From Acidobacteriaceae bacterium (GTDB lineage Bacteria > Acidobacteriota > Terriglobia > Terriglobales > Acidobacteriaceae), in NCBI GenBank assembly GCA_027452245.1, contig DAIDGW010000155.1, forward strand, positions 1-47,269: a DNA stretch of 47,269 nucleotides, in the 5' to 3' direction. Numbering within the stretch: the first letter of the stretch is position 1; each line of letters opens with the position of its first letter. The notes under the pieces are model-generated. The model was not told where the DNA came from. It worked only from the letters and a program-made list of their open reading frames with translations, and searched no databases. Positions 34,303 through 43,123 of the stretch are shown here, in pieces. The position numbers were made by a program, and so were the translations under genes.

Positions 34303-37300
34303 TTAGAGTCCCGGTCCCGGCGGATAGGCTGGGAGGTCCGGCGGACGGTGCGGCAACTGCTTCGGATTCTGCTGAATTTCCTTCATCACGAGTTCGATCG
34401 CCTTTTCCAGCTGTGGGTCATGTCCCTCCCGCACCAGGTCCGGACGATTATCGACCTCAATGTCCGGCGCTACACCGTGATTCTCGATCAGCCACTTGCT
34501 GTCCAACCCATACAACGAGAATTCCGGACGCGTGATGTATCCGCCATCCATCAGAGGAATCTCTCCGCGTATTCCGCGCACGCCACCCCATGTGCGCTCG
34601 CCAATAAGCGGACCCAGCTTGTACTCCTTGAAGAAGTAGCTAAAAAAGTCGCCATCGGAGGCGGCGTAGTGATTCGTCACGCAGGCCATCGCGCCATGGA
34701 AAACGTTGCCGGGAAGCGTGTCCGATTTCCAATTGCGCGCTGATTCCATGCCCGCCAGCACGCGCCGTAGCCGCTCAAAGATGATCTGATCCACAAAACC
34801 CCCGCCGTTGTAGCGGACGTCGAAGATCATCCCCTCTTTCCGGATCTGCGGGAAATACTGCTTCACGAACTCATTCAGTCCCGCGGCGCCCATGTCGGGC
34901 AGATACACGTAACCAATTCGCCCGCCGCTCGCCTGTTCCACCTTGCGGCGATTGCTCTCGATCCAGTTCAATTCATGCAAGCCGAATTCATCAGGAATTG
35001 GACGCACAATCACATTGCGCGCGCCTTCTTCGCTGGGCTTGCTGTTGATGGAAAGAGTCGTGGTCTGGTTTACCGTGTTGACGAACAACTCGTACGGATT
35101 CTGCGGAACCCGCAATGCACGGCCATTCACCGCGAGCAGGTAATCCCCTTCTTTCACCTGCACGCCCGGCTCCGTAAGCGGCGAGCGCAAATCATTATTC
35201 CAGTTCTCTCCAGGATAGATCTTCGCGAAACGGTACATGCCTGTCTTCGCATCCGGCTCGATATCCGCTCCGAGCAGCCCGACATTCACCTTCTTGATCT
35301 CGGGATAATCGCCTCCGCCCACGTACGTGTGTGAGTTCGAAAGTTCGCCAATCAGCTCACCCATGATGTAAGTGAGGCTCAGCCGGTCGGCCACGTAGGG
35401 TAGCAGTTGGGCATACTTGTCGTGCTCGGCCTTCCAATCAACTCCGTTCATCGAAGGCTCGTAGAAGTAATCGCGCTCCTGCCGCCACACCTCGTTGAAA
35501 ATCTGCTTCCACTCCGCCGGAGGGTCGACTTCCATCTGCATGTTTGCCAGTTTCAGCGCGCCCTCTCCGGGATGCATCAGAGGCTTGGAATCATCTTTGG
35601 AGTCCGTGTCTCCCTGCGGAACCTTCGCATCCACAATGCCGAAACTGTGTTCACCCGGCCCGCCTTCCTCGCCGCCGCCACCACCTTCTTTTGGCGTTCC
35701 GTACAGAATCTTTCTTCCGTCGAATGAAATGGCAAACTCATCGGCTCCCTCCATGAAGACGTGATCTTTGCGATCCTTCAGATCGTACGCATGAATGGCT
35801 GGCTCCTCGCCCGGCAGCGGTCCCGAAAGGCCTTGCACGGGAGTTGTAACGTAGAAAATTATGCCCTTCGACGCCGCCAGATTCTGCAGGTTCCCCGGAG
35901 GCATGGGTAACGCCACGATCCGGTTCTGAATACCATCCAGATCAATGCGGAAATTTTTTAATGGCGTGCGCGTGCCCGGCTTTGCTTCTTTTTCTTCTTC
36001 GCCCGTTGTCTTCGCTTCTGGGGCTGGGGTTTCCGCCTTGGAAGTCGCCGATGGCTTCTTTGCGGGGGTCTCGAACGGCTTTGGCGCTTGCGCACCCGGT
36101 GTAGGATTCAGCAGCACGTCCGGTGGCTGCGTGATGCTCACTTCGTCGCTGAGCACAGGAAATGGCGACGGTTCGTCGGCCCGCAAGGTGGCGATGTACA
36201 CGCGTCCCGCTTTTGGATTGGCAAACTCCGTGTCGTAAACGCCCAGCACTTCATTGAAATCGCGGTTTGAAAGGAAATAGAGATACTTCCCTTCCGGATC
36301 GAAATACGGGTTCGTGCTGTTGCTGGCGTCGGTCGTCACCGGAGTGATTTTCCGGTCCGCCAGCGAATACAGATAAATCACGCCATTGTGATTCTCCAAT
36401 TGCTTCGAGTAGGCAACCCAGTTGCTGTCCGGAGACCAGTTGTAATCCGTCAGGTCTCCGTATTTGCACTGATCAATTTGCACTGGCTTCTTGTCGTGGA
36501 TGTCGACATAAAACAACCGCGCGTCCTTATCCGCGAAAAGCAACTTCTTGCTGTCCGCCGCCCAAGTCGGCGGCAGGCGGAACATCTTTCCGTCGAACGT
36601 AATCCTCTGCTCCGGACCCAGCCCATCCTGCGGAGACACATACAATTCGTCCTCGCCCGTCCGATCCGACATGTACGCAACCCAGCGTCCGTCCGGAGAC
36701 CATGCCGCATATTTCTCGTGAATTCCCGGAGTCCGCGTCAGGTTCCGAATGCTCCCCTCTTTTGCCGGAACCGTGTAGATGTCGCCTCGCGCCGTAAATG
36801 CAGCGCGCTTTCCGTCCGGCGAAATGTCGAAATCCGTGATCAGATTGCTGACGTTTTCCCAATGTTTCCGCGCCAGTTCCCGATCTCCCGGCAAGTAAAT
36901 CGTCAGCTTGTGTTCTTTCTGCGTATTCAGATCGAACAGGTACAAGTACCCGCCGTTTTCGAACACGATGCTATCCGGTCCCAGGCTGGGCCAGTTCACA
37001 TCGAAATCCTTGAAATGAGTCAACTGCTTTATTTCGTGCGAAGTCAGGCTGTAGCTGTAAAGATTCAGGCGATGTTCGGGGCCGCGGTCCGAATCGAAAT
37101 AGATCGTATCGCCATGCCACATTGGAAACGTATCCGTCCATTCCGTATGCGGCATTTGCTCAATGTGATTCGCCTTCAGATCGTAAATCCAGATATCCTG
37201 CGCCATGCCACCGGTATAGCGCTTCCATGTGCGGAAGTTTCGAAAAATCCGGTTATACGCGATGCTGTTCCCATCCGGCGAATAAGACGTGAGCCCACCC

Positions 37301-37797
37301 TTGTCGAGCGGCAACGCCTCTGGTTCTCCGCCATCGATGCTGACGCTGTAAAGCCGCCCAAACCACGTGTTGAAGGTGTCGCGGCGGCTTAGAAAGACGA
37401 TGCGCTTGCTGTCCGGCGTCCACGTAATGACCTCGTTGTGGATGCCCATGCGTTCACTCAAATGTCCTCCGCCCGGATGAAACGTCAACTGCTTCGGTTC
37501 GCCGCCTTCGGCCGGCATGATGTAGACGTTGTAGTTCCCGTCATACTGCCCGGTAAACGCAATCCATTTCCCGTCGGGAGAGAACTTTGCGAACAACTCC
37601 TGCCCCGGAAAACTGGTAATCCTTCGCGCCGTCCCTCCTTCGCGCGAAACCAGCCAGATGTCTCCCCCGTAGCTGAACGCAATTTCATTTTTCGAAATAT
37701 CGGGAAATCTGAGCAATCGCCCTTCAGGCATATTTTGAGCGAGTGCAACTCCAGAAAAGGCCAGCAGCAAAATGGCAGGAAGCGAACGCAATGACAT
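34303..37797 (-). CDS. Exported tricorn-like protease (beta-propeller, PDZ, S41 peptidase)
   Basis: Large peptidase of the tricorn family. The ATG at 37797 has AGAGG upstream and opens a signal peptide (MSLRSLPAILLLAFSGVALA). It has 1164 residues, so unlike archaeal tricorn it should act outside the cytoplasm. The layout is two blocks of WD40-like PD40 repeats (KFSPDGKWIAFTG and similar, about 40-300 and 330-540), a linker rich in Pro, Ala and Glu (about 560-620), a tricorn C1 helical domain, a PDZ domain (LTEPGVQVKEGDYLLAVNG), and the S41 core with catalytic Ser1047 in NHYAASDGDFF and the oxyanion-side GGGFVDQ. GERTWGGVRGIRG carries the later active-site residues. Confidence 0.93.
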   Translation of the reverse strand: MSLRSLPAILLLAFSGVALAQNMPEGRLLRFPDISKNEIAFSYGGDIWLVSREGGTARRITSFPGQELFAKFSPDGKWIAFTGQYDGNYNVYIMPAEGGEPKQLTFHPGGGHLSERMGIHNEVITWTPDSKRIVFLSRRDTFNTWFGRLYSVSIDGGEPEALPLDKGGLTSYSPDGNSIAYNRIFRNFRTWKRYTGGMAQDIWIYDLKANHIEQMPHTEWTDTFPMWHGDTIYFDSDRGPEHRLNLYSYSLTSHEIKQLTHFKDFDVNWPSLGPDSIVFENGGYLYLFDLNTQKEHKLTIYLPGDRELARKHWENVSNLITDFDISPDGKRAAFTARGDIYTVPAKEGSIRNLTRTPGIHEKYAAWSPDGRWVAYMSDRTGEDELYVSPQDGLGPEQRITFDGKMFRLPPTWAADSKKLLFADKDARLFYVDIHDKKPVQIDQCKYGDLTDYNWSPDSNWVAYSKQLENHNGVIYLYSLADRKITPVTTDASNSTNPYFDPEGKYLYFLSNRDFNEVLGVYDTEFANPKAGRVYIATLRADEPSPFPVLSDEVSITQPPDVLLNPTPGAQAPKPFETPAKKPSATSKAETPAPEAKTTGEEEKEAKPGTRTPLKNFRIDLDGIQNRIVALPMPPGNLQNLAASKGIIFYVTTPVQGLSGPLPGEEPAIHAYDLKDRKDHVFMEGADEFAISFDGRKILYGTPKEGGGGGEEGGPGEHSFGIVDAKVPQGDTDSKDDSKPLMHPGEGALKLANMQMEVDPPAEWKQIFNEVWRQERDYFYEPSMNGVDWKAEHDKYAQLLPYVADRLSLTYIMGELIGELSNSHTYVGGGDYPEIKKVNVGLLGADIEPDAKTGMYRFAKIYPGENWNNDLRSPLTEPGVQVKEGDYLLAVNGRALRVPQNPYELFVNTVNQTTTLSINSKPSEEGARNVIVRPIPDEFGLHELNWIESNRRKVEQASGGRIGYVYLPDMGAAGLNEFVKQYFPQIRKEGMIFDVRYNGGGFVDQIIFERLRRVLAGMESARNWKSDTLPGNVFHGAMACVTNHYAASDGDFFSYFFKEYKLGPLIGERTWGGVRGIRGEIPLMDGGYITRPEFSLYGLDSKWLIENHGVAPDIEVDNRPDLVREGHDPQLEKAIELVMKEIQQNPKQLPHRPPDLPAYPPGPGL

Positions 37798-38094
37798 GAA
37801 TTTACCTCTCGAGTCCCCAAAGAAATCTGTGACGAGGTACTTCGAGTCACAAATTCGAACGTCCGATTGGGGCATTTGCGAAACAGGCTATTGTACTCGC
37901 GCTCTCCCGCTCTTGCAGTTCGTCTGGACAACCCCAACGGGCTCTCTCGCCGCCTCTATCCAGGTTGCTCCACCTTGTCTCCGTGCCCAGAGACAGAGAC
38001 TAGGTGTGGCCCCTCGCTGCGACCGTCATACTTGCCTAACCACGTTCACTCTTCGACAATGGAAGCCTGCAACCCATACAGGGCCTGCCAACGA
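37798..38094. other. Divergent promoter region, tricorn-like and PAS genes
   Basis: About 300 bases without a convincing gene. A minus-strand TACAAT (plus-strand 37890-37895) could be a -10 for the tricorn-like gene, giving a leader near 90 bases. An in-frame extension of the PAS gene to 37867 crosses the region but has no ribosome site and looks noncoding. Confidence 0.35.
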
Positions 38095-38703
38095 ATGAAC
38101 CGTAAAAGCCGGATAGAGTGGCGCAAGCAGTTCGACAAAAGCAACAACGTAACCTGCGTGCTGGATCAGGATTCGCGAATCGTGTACTGCAACCCGGCCT
38201 GGGACCGCTTCGCCCTGTCAAATGCTGGGGACGGTGCGGTCGCCTCAAAAGTCTCCGGCGTCTCGCTTTTCGATTGCATTCCGCCCGTTCTCCACGATCA
38301 TTACCGGACACTACTGGACCGAGCGCGCGCTGACCGAAAGATCTTGCACGCCGAGTACGAATGCAACTCTCCTGATGTCTACCGCGAATTCCAGATGAAT
38401 ATCACTCCGATTCCCGGCACTGAGTGGCTCGCGCTCGTTCATTCCTTGCGGGTTGAAGCTCCGATTCCCTACGAATCGCTCCCCCTCACCAATGACGATT
38501 ACCGGGTCGATGAACTGATAGTTATGTGCGCTCAATGCCGCCGAACCAGGCATCCCACTCAGCTCCGTTGGGATTGGATTCCGGACTTTGTGCGCTCTAT
38601 GCCTCGACGCGTAAGTCATGGGGTGTGCGACGCCTGTATGGTCTACCTTTATGGCCATCCCAGAGGAGATCCCCCTGACAACTCCCGTAAGAGGGAGTGG
38701 TAA
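38095..38703 (+). CDS. PAS-domain protein with a C-terminal Cys-pair (SHGxC-type) motif
   Basis: Probable sensor of about 202 residues with a PAS fold (about residues 10-115: VTCVLDQDSRIVYCNPAWDRF and ITPIPGTEWLALVHSLR). The C-terminus then has MCAQCRRTRHPTQLRWDWIP followed by RVSHGVCDACMVYLYG. This resembles the ICxxCKK...FSHGICPxC tail that is frequent at the end of GGDEF, histidine kinase and response-regulator proteins. No kinase or output domain is present, so the partner is unknown. The start is uncertain; ATG at 38059 is an alternative, and neither has a clear ribosome site. Confidence 0.72.
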   Translation: MNRKSRIEWRKQFDKSNNVTCVLDQDSRIVYCNPAWDRFALSNAGDGAVASKVSGVSLFDCIPPVLHDHYRTLLDRARADRKILHAEYECNSPDVYREFQMNITPIPGTEWLALVHSLRVEAPIPYESLPLTNDDYRVDELIVMCAQCRRTRHPTQLRWDWIPDFVRSMPRRVSHGVCDACMVYLYGHPRGDPPDNSRKREW

Positions 38704-38726
38704 GTGGGAATGGCCGCGCCCGGAAG

Positions 38727-39191
38727 CTATCGCCTTGCGGTGGCGTTGGGCGTGGAAGCCCGTTTCGCCGGAGCGGGCTCCACATACACATACTCCCCCG
38801 GCTTGGCGTAGCCTAACTGCTCGCGCGCTTCCTTTTCGATAGCGCTCTGATCCGTTTTCAGGGCCTGGATTCGCTGCGTGTACTGTTGATTCTCGTGCTT
38901 AACATCGGCAACTCGCTTCTGCAGCATTTCGTACTCGGCCTTCTTCCTTCTGTAAACGACCATTCCATTGGCGCCGAATACGACATGAATGAACAGCATT
39001 GCCGTAAGAAGAGTCACCGCAGCGGTAGCGATCCGCCGGCGTACGCCATACACCGCTAGTCCCGCCGGGCGCAGCTTTTCCACCCACGACACGGCAATGG
39101 CCTCCGCCTGGGGCGCATGCTGCGCCATCACGCGCAATCCATCCTCCGGCCGCGGAAGTTCCGCCAGTCTCTTTTTAAACTTCGAAAGCAA
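38727..39191 (-). CDS. ftsB: FtsB/DivIC-like septum formation initiator
   Basis: Cell-division protein of the FtsB/DivIC family that links FtsQ and FtsL in the divisome. The 154-residue product has a long N-terminal cytosolic part (about 55 residues), one membrane helix (TAAVTLLTAMLFIHVVFG), a coiled coil (KKAEYEMLQKRVADVKHEN) and the family-typical tail REQLGYAKPGEYVYV. The start is TTG at 39191 with GAGG 9 bases upstream; an ATG at 39128 is possible. It sits 15 bases behind the phosphoglucomutase gene in one transcript. Confidence 0.85.
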   Translation of the reverse strand: MLSKFKKRLAELPRPEDGLRVMAQHAPQAEAIAVSWVEKLRPAGLAVYGVRRRIATAAVTLLTAMLFIHVVFGANGMVVYRRKKAEYEMLQKRVADVKHENQQYTQRIQALKTDQSAIEKEAREQLGYAKPGEYVYVEPAPAKRASTPNATARR

Positions 39192-39206
39192 AACTCTTTA
39201 CCTCGA

Positions 39207-40613
39207 CTATTCAAAAATCCATTGTTTGGCCGCGGAATTCAGCTTTTCCAGACCGGCCTCATCCCGCGCCTCGGTGTAGACCCGTACCACCGGTTCCGTT
39301 CCCGATAACCGGTAGCAAACCCAGGCTCCGTCTTCGAAAAGCAGCTTGAGACCGTCGGTTCGCACAACTTCACGGACCTTGCGGCCCGAAAATTCTTTCG
39401 GATCAACCCCCAACTTTTCAGTGAACTTCTGCTTCACCTCAGGTGTCAATCGGAAGTTGTCCCGCCTCGGATAGTAGGAACCAACCTGGTTACGCAGATC
39501 GCTCAGAATCTCGCCCATGGACTTCTTCTTGCAGGCGATCATCTCGCAGCACAGCAGACCCGCCAGCACGCCGTCCTTTTCCGGCACATGGTGGCGAATC
39601 GACAGGCCCGCGCTCTCCTCGCCGCCAATTGCGATCTTGTCCTGCATGATCAACTCGCCAATGTACTTAAAGCCAACCGGCGTTTCGTACAGCGAAACTC
39701 CGTGTTTCTTGGCCAATGCGTTGATGAAATTCGTGGTCGCGACCGACTTCGCCACTCCATTCTTCCATCCCCGGCTCTCGACCAGGTAATCGAACAACAG
39801 CGCGATGACCAGGTTCGGCTGAAGGAAAGTTCCGTCCCGGTCCACAATCCCGAAGCGGTCCGCATCGCCATCGGTGGCAATTCCGATGTGCGCCCCCATC
39901 TCCCGCATCTTGTGGCGCAAGTCTTCCAGCAGATGATCGTCTGGTTCGGGCGCATGCCCGCCAAACAAGACGTCGCGAAAATTGTGAACACTGGCGACCG
40001 AAATCTCCGCATCGCGCAGCAGTTCGTCGGAATAACCACGCGCTGCGCCCCACATCGGATCGAAGACTACCTTCAATCCCGCTTTCTTAATTGCGGAGAG
40101 ATCAATAATCTCCTTCAGCCGTTTCACATAGATCGGCTTGGGATCGAGTTTCTCTGGAGTTGCGCCCGAGCCTTGCGGAGTCCTGCTTTTCGCCTCATCG
40201 GCCGCCAGAATCTCCGCCTCAATCTTCCTGGTCACCTCCGGCAACGCCGGGCATCCATCCGGCGTTGAAAACTTGATTCCGTTGTATTCCGGTGGATTGT
40301 GCGAGGCCGTAAAGTTGATCGCGCCGTCGGCCTTGGTTTGAATCACTGCGTACGCAATCGCCGGCGTCGGCGCAGCTTCAGCAATCAGCAGCGGATTGAT
40401 TCCGTGGGCCGATAAAACCTCTGCCGCCATCGAACAGAACGTTTCCCCCAGGAACCGCGGGTCGCGCCCCACAATCACTCGTGCCCCCGCCGGTTTCTGT
40501 GAGAGCACATAACGCGCAATTCCCGTAACCGCCCGCCGCACATTGGCAAAAGTGAATTCTTCCGCCATTACCGCGCGCCAACCTGATGTCCCAAATTTGA
40601 TTTGCGTTAGCAT
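39207..40613 (-). CDS. Phosphoglucomutase/phosphomannomutase family protein
   Basis: Alpha-D-phosphohexomutase interconverting hexose-1- and hexose-6-phosphates for glycan or central metabolism. The 468 residues carry all four signature loops: phosphoserine Ser104 in NFTASHNPPEYNG, the Mg site ATDGDADRFG (residues 247-255), the sugar-binding GGEESAGLSIR, and the phosphate-binding RLSGTEPVVRVYTEA. The start ATG has AAGGA nearby. It is cotranscribed with ftsB and divergent from cutA. Whether it prefers glucose or mannose is not evident. Confidence 0.94.
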   Translation of the reverse strand: MLTQIKFGTSGWRAVMAEEFTFANVRRAVTGIARYVLSQKPAGARVIVGRDPRFLGETFCSMAAEVLSAHGINPLLIAEAAPTPAIAYAVIQTKADGAINFTASHNPPEYNGIKFSTPDGCPALPEVTRKIEAEILAADEAKSRTPQGSGATPEKLDPKPIYVKRLKEIIDLSAIKKAGLKVVFDPMWGAARGYSDELLRDAEISVASVHNFRDVLFGGHAPEPDDHLLEDLRHKMREMGAHIGIATDGDADRFGIVDRDGTFLQPNLVIALLFDYLVESRGWKNGVAKSVATTNFINALAKKHGVSLYETPVGFKYIGELIMQDKIAIGGEESAGLSIRHHVPEKDGVLAGLLCCEMIACKKKSMGEILSDLRNQVGSYYPRRDNFRLTPEVKQKFTEKLGVDPKEFSGRKVREVVRTDGLKLLFEDGAWVCYRLSGTEPVVRVYTEARDEAGLEKLNSAAKQWIFE

Positions 40614-40690
40614 GAGATCATTCCTTGACGGACCCGAACCCGGCCGATGTGGTACCGGATTAATACTCGAAGGCCGACGGGTGATTTTAA

Positions 40691-41020
40691 ATGACCGATA
40701 AACGAATCGTCCTCACGACCTGCGGCTCCGAGGCAGAGGCCTCGAAGATTGCGAATTTTCTGGTTGAAAATCGGTTGGCAGCTTGTGCGAATCTCATTCC
40801 ACACATCAAATCAATCTATCGTTGGCAGGGTAAGGTGGAATCCGGAGAAGAATGGTTGCTGCTCATCAAAACCAGTGTGCACCAACTGGAGTCCGTTCGC
40901 GATGCCATACTCGAGCTGCACTCTTACGACCTGCCGGAATTTCTGGTGCTGTCGATCGAAGCTGGCTCGGCGGAGTACTTGAACTGGCTGGAAGAGTCCA
41001 TTGGAAAAACTGGCTCGTAG
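40691..41020 (+). CDS. cutA: CutA1-family divalent-cation tolerance protein
   Basis: Small trimeric ferredoxin-like protein linked to copper or divalent-metal tolerance in E. coli; its molecular role is unclear. The 109 residues have VLTTCGSEAEASKIANFLV, RLAACANLIPHIKSIYRW, GKVESGEEWLLLIKT and the C-terminal YDLPEFLVLSIEAGSAEYLNW, all family hallmarks. It is convergent with the tlpA-like gene, with 13 bases between stops. Confidence 0.95.
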   Translation: MTDKRIVLTTCGSEAEASKIANFLVENRLAACANLIPHIKSIYRWQGKVESGEEWLLLIKTSVHQLESVRDAILELHSYDLPEFLVLSIEAGSAEYLNWLEESIGKTGS

Positions 41021-41033
41021 CGGTCCGTCGCCC

Positions 41034-41537
41034 TTACAGCTTGCTCAAAAACTGCGTGATCTCCGGGGAATCCCAATCGACGGCGCCCACGAATTTTCGG
41101 CGCAGCACTCCTTGCCGGTCGATGATGTAAGTTTCCGGCCACCCCGTCGTCCCGTAAATGGTGCTGATCTTTTGCTTGGGATCGCGTACCGTTAATAAAT
41201 TCACGTCGTGCTCCTTGAGAAAGCGGTGGTACGCATCCCCATCCTCGTCAATGCTGATGGCCAGTACGACTACACCGGAATTCTTTGTCCGGTCCTGCAT
41301 CCGAATCAATGACGGCAACTCCTCCAGGCACGGCGGGCACCACGTGGCCCAGAAATTCAGGACCACAACCTTACCCCGAAACTGATCCAGGGTCACTTTC
41401 CGGTCGGAATCCTGCACCGTGAAATCGGCGGCCTTATCGCCAATGTGCCGCGGGTGCGTACCCGAATAACATCCCGCCGTCAGCATCAGAGCCAGCGTGC
41501 TGGTCAGCGCTACTGCGCAAAAGAATGGACAACGCAA
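41034..41537 (-). CDS. TlpA/ResA-like thiol-disulfide lipoprotein
   Basis: Periplasmic thioredoxin-like lipoprotein that keeps thiols reduced, often for cytochrome maturation. The 167 residues have lipobox LTAGC (Cys23), the redox motif WCPPC (Cys67 and Cys70 in NFWATWCPPCLEELP), and the cis-proline in GWPETYIIDRQG. Its start codon is TTG at 41537, three bases after the lptE stop, with GAGGGA inside the lptE end as ribosome site. It is the last gene of the psd-pssA-asd-lptE-tlpA unit. Confidence 0.9.
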   Translation of the reverse strand: MRCPFFCAVALTSTLALMLTAGCYSGTHPRHIGDKAADFTVQDSDRKVTLDQFRGKVVVLNFWATWCPPCLEELPSLIRMQDRTKNSGVVVLAISIDEDGDAYHRFLKEHDVNLLTVRDPKQKISTIYGTTGWPETYIIDRQGVLRRKFVGAVDWDSPEITQFLSKL

Positions 41538-41540
41538 GAT

Positions 41541-42056
41541 CTAAAATCCCTCTAGAATGTCAGAAACTAACGTTCGTGCAAAATCCACTGAAAGCCGCCG
41601 GAATGCCGGCGAGTCTTCCTCGAAGAAGCTTGGGATGTCCTGCGAAACCTCGTATTGCTCGCGAAAAACATATTGCGGATTTTGATACAGGACTTTTCCC
41701 TTCTGATCTCGCAGTGAGACCCGCATACTCACCACGACAAGAACGCTGGCCACGCGGCCTGTTGCCGTGTCGTAGGTCAGCGGCGTTTCCACGGTAGAAA
41801 GCACTGTGCCGCGCAGCGTCGCATCGGGTTTCTCCGCCGACCCATTCAGTATCTGATAATGCGTTCGGGTTGTGAATTCGCGGGTAACAGCGGTTGTCAG
41901 CATCTGCTCGATCTTGTAGGTCGTGGTCTCGTTGGCAAATTCCGGGATTGCAATGGTCTTGACGTTCTCCGGAACCTGGGTAACGTGGTCCGCCGTATGA
42001 TATCCGCATCCTGTAGTGAAGACGGCGAGCAAGGCCACCGCTCCCCACAGCCTCAC
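41541..42056 (-). CDS. lptE: LptE-like LPS-assembly lipoprotein
   Basis: Outer-membrane lipoprotein that forms the LptDE plug for inserting lipopolysaccharide. It is recognised by lipobox TTGC (Cys17), the short N-terminal helix, and GTVLSTVETPLTYDTATGRVAS next to the beta-strand SVLVVVSMRVSLRDQKGKVLY, plus the LptE-type start VTQVPENVKTIAIPEFAN. The GTG at 42056 overlaps the asd-like stop by four bases (GTGA), giving 171 residues; a longer frame exists but lies inside that gene. It supports a diderm, LPS-bearing cell. Confidence 0.82.
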   Translation of the reverse strand: MRLWGAVALLAVFTTGCGYHTADHVTQVPENVKTIAIPEFANETTTYKIEQMLTTAVTREFTTRTHYQILNGSAEKPDATLRGTVLSTVETPLTYDTATGRVASVLVVVSMRVSLRDQKGKVLYQNPQYVFREQYEVSQDIPSFFEEDSPAFRRLSVDFARTLVSDILEGF

Positions 42057-43123
42057 TGAATTTTCCCCATGGGCCGTGCCGCCGCCATGCTTTCGGCGCA
42101 CTCCACGGCGGTCAAGGCGGAAATCCGAAGGTTGTCAGCCGCCGCCCACAACCAAATTCCGTTGGGATGCGTAACATCGTTGCGGATGGCCAACTGGATA
42201 TCCCCCTGCCCGGCTGAACTCACGTTGCTGGGCGAATCTTCTTCGGCCGACGGCATGATCACATGATCTCCCGCCAGAACCTTCGCCAGATTAGCAAGTT
42301 CGATTCTCTCTTCCGTTTCCAGGAAAATTGCCAGCGCGTGCCCGTGGAAGATCGGAGCCTGCACCAGCATCATGGCCGGAGTGGGTGCGGCCTCTCCCGC
42401 AATCTGCCCGTAGTGACGCAGGATCCGTGTTTCCTCAGAATCCAGCGGAGTTCGCGACTTTTGTCCGTACCGCGCAATCATGTTGAATGCGACCTGTGCA
42501 TCGAACACGTCCTTGGGCAATGACTGAAATGACAGCAGGTTCACCGTCTGCTGATGAAGTTCGTCCATGCCCTTTTGTCCCCGCTCCGAAGCCGGCTGGA
42601 AGACTGTGGCCACCACTTGCGTCAGCGCGCCCGCCCGTTGCGCCCGAAGCAATAAGAGGGCCAACGTGACGGCCGCTGGATGAGCCGTCACGCACGGTCC
42701 CGGCTGCAATTCCGGAGCCATGACTTGTCCGCGCTCCCGCTCCACCCACAGCGAACGCACCTGTGCGCCAGGCTCGTTTTCCAGAGCTGAGGAAAGATCG
42801 ATAATCGTGCTGCCCGCGTCTCGCGCCTTCTTCCACGTCTTCTTAGTGCAGTCCGGATCGGCAGCAAAGAAAGTGAAATCGACATGTTCGAACTGCTCGG
42901 ACCTCAGGCTCTGGATGAAGCTGATTTCATCTCCCATGGCCTCCAGTTGTCCCAGCGATTCATCGTCATCCAGCAGGCGCACGTCCACCGCGGGAAAGTT
43001 TTTCTCGCTCAACATCTCGGCGAGTTCTTTCCCTTTCAGCGAAGCGGCTCCCACAATCGCAGCGCGATAAAGATTCCGCGTCGTTGTGCTGGGGCTACTT
43101 TGGGTTTTCGAAGGCGAGGTCAT
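42053..43123 (-). CDS. Aspartate-semialdehyde-dehydrogenase-like protein lacking the catalytic cysteine
   Basis: Resembles aspartate-semialdehyde dehydrogenase: nucleotide-binding start AAIVGAASLKGKELAEML, dimerisation region VFQPASERGQKGMDEL, and the late QAPIFHGHALAIF block. At the place of the active-site NPNCxT motif it reads TAHPAAVT (around residues 147-153), so Cys is replaced by Ala151. Cys144 is six or seven residues away and is not in the motif. It therefore resembles the USG-1 type of inactive paralogue. The ATG at 43123 overlaps the pssA stop by four bases; the longer frame to 43198 lies inside pssA. 356 residues. Function is unknown; the envelope-operon context is unusual. Confidence 0.8.
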   Translation of the reverse strand: MTSPSKTQSSPSTTTRNLYRAAIVGAASLKGKELAEMLSEKNFPAVDVRLLDDDESLGQLEAMGDEISFIQSLRSEQFEHVDFTFFAADPDCTKKTWKKARDAGSTIIDLSSALENEPGAQVRSLWVERERGQVMAPELQPGPCVTAHPAAVTLALLLLRAQRAGALTQVVATVFQPASERGQKGMDELHQQTVNLLSFQSLPKDVFDAQVAFNMIARYGQKSRTPLDSEETRILRHYGQIAGEAAPTPAMMLVQAPIFHGHALAIFLETEERIELANLAKVLAGDHVIMPSAEEDSPSNVSSAGQGDIQLAIRNDVTHPNGIWLWAAADNLRISALTAVECAESMAAARPMGKIQ

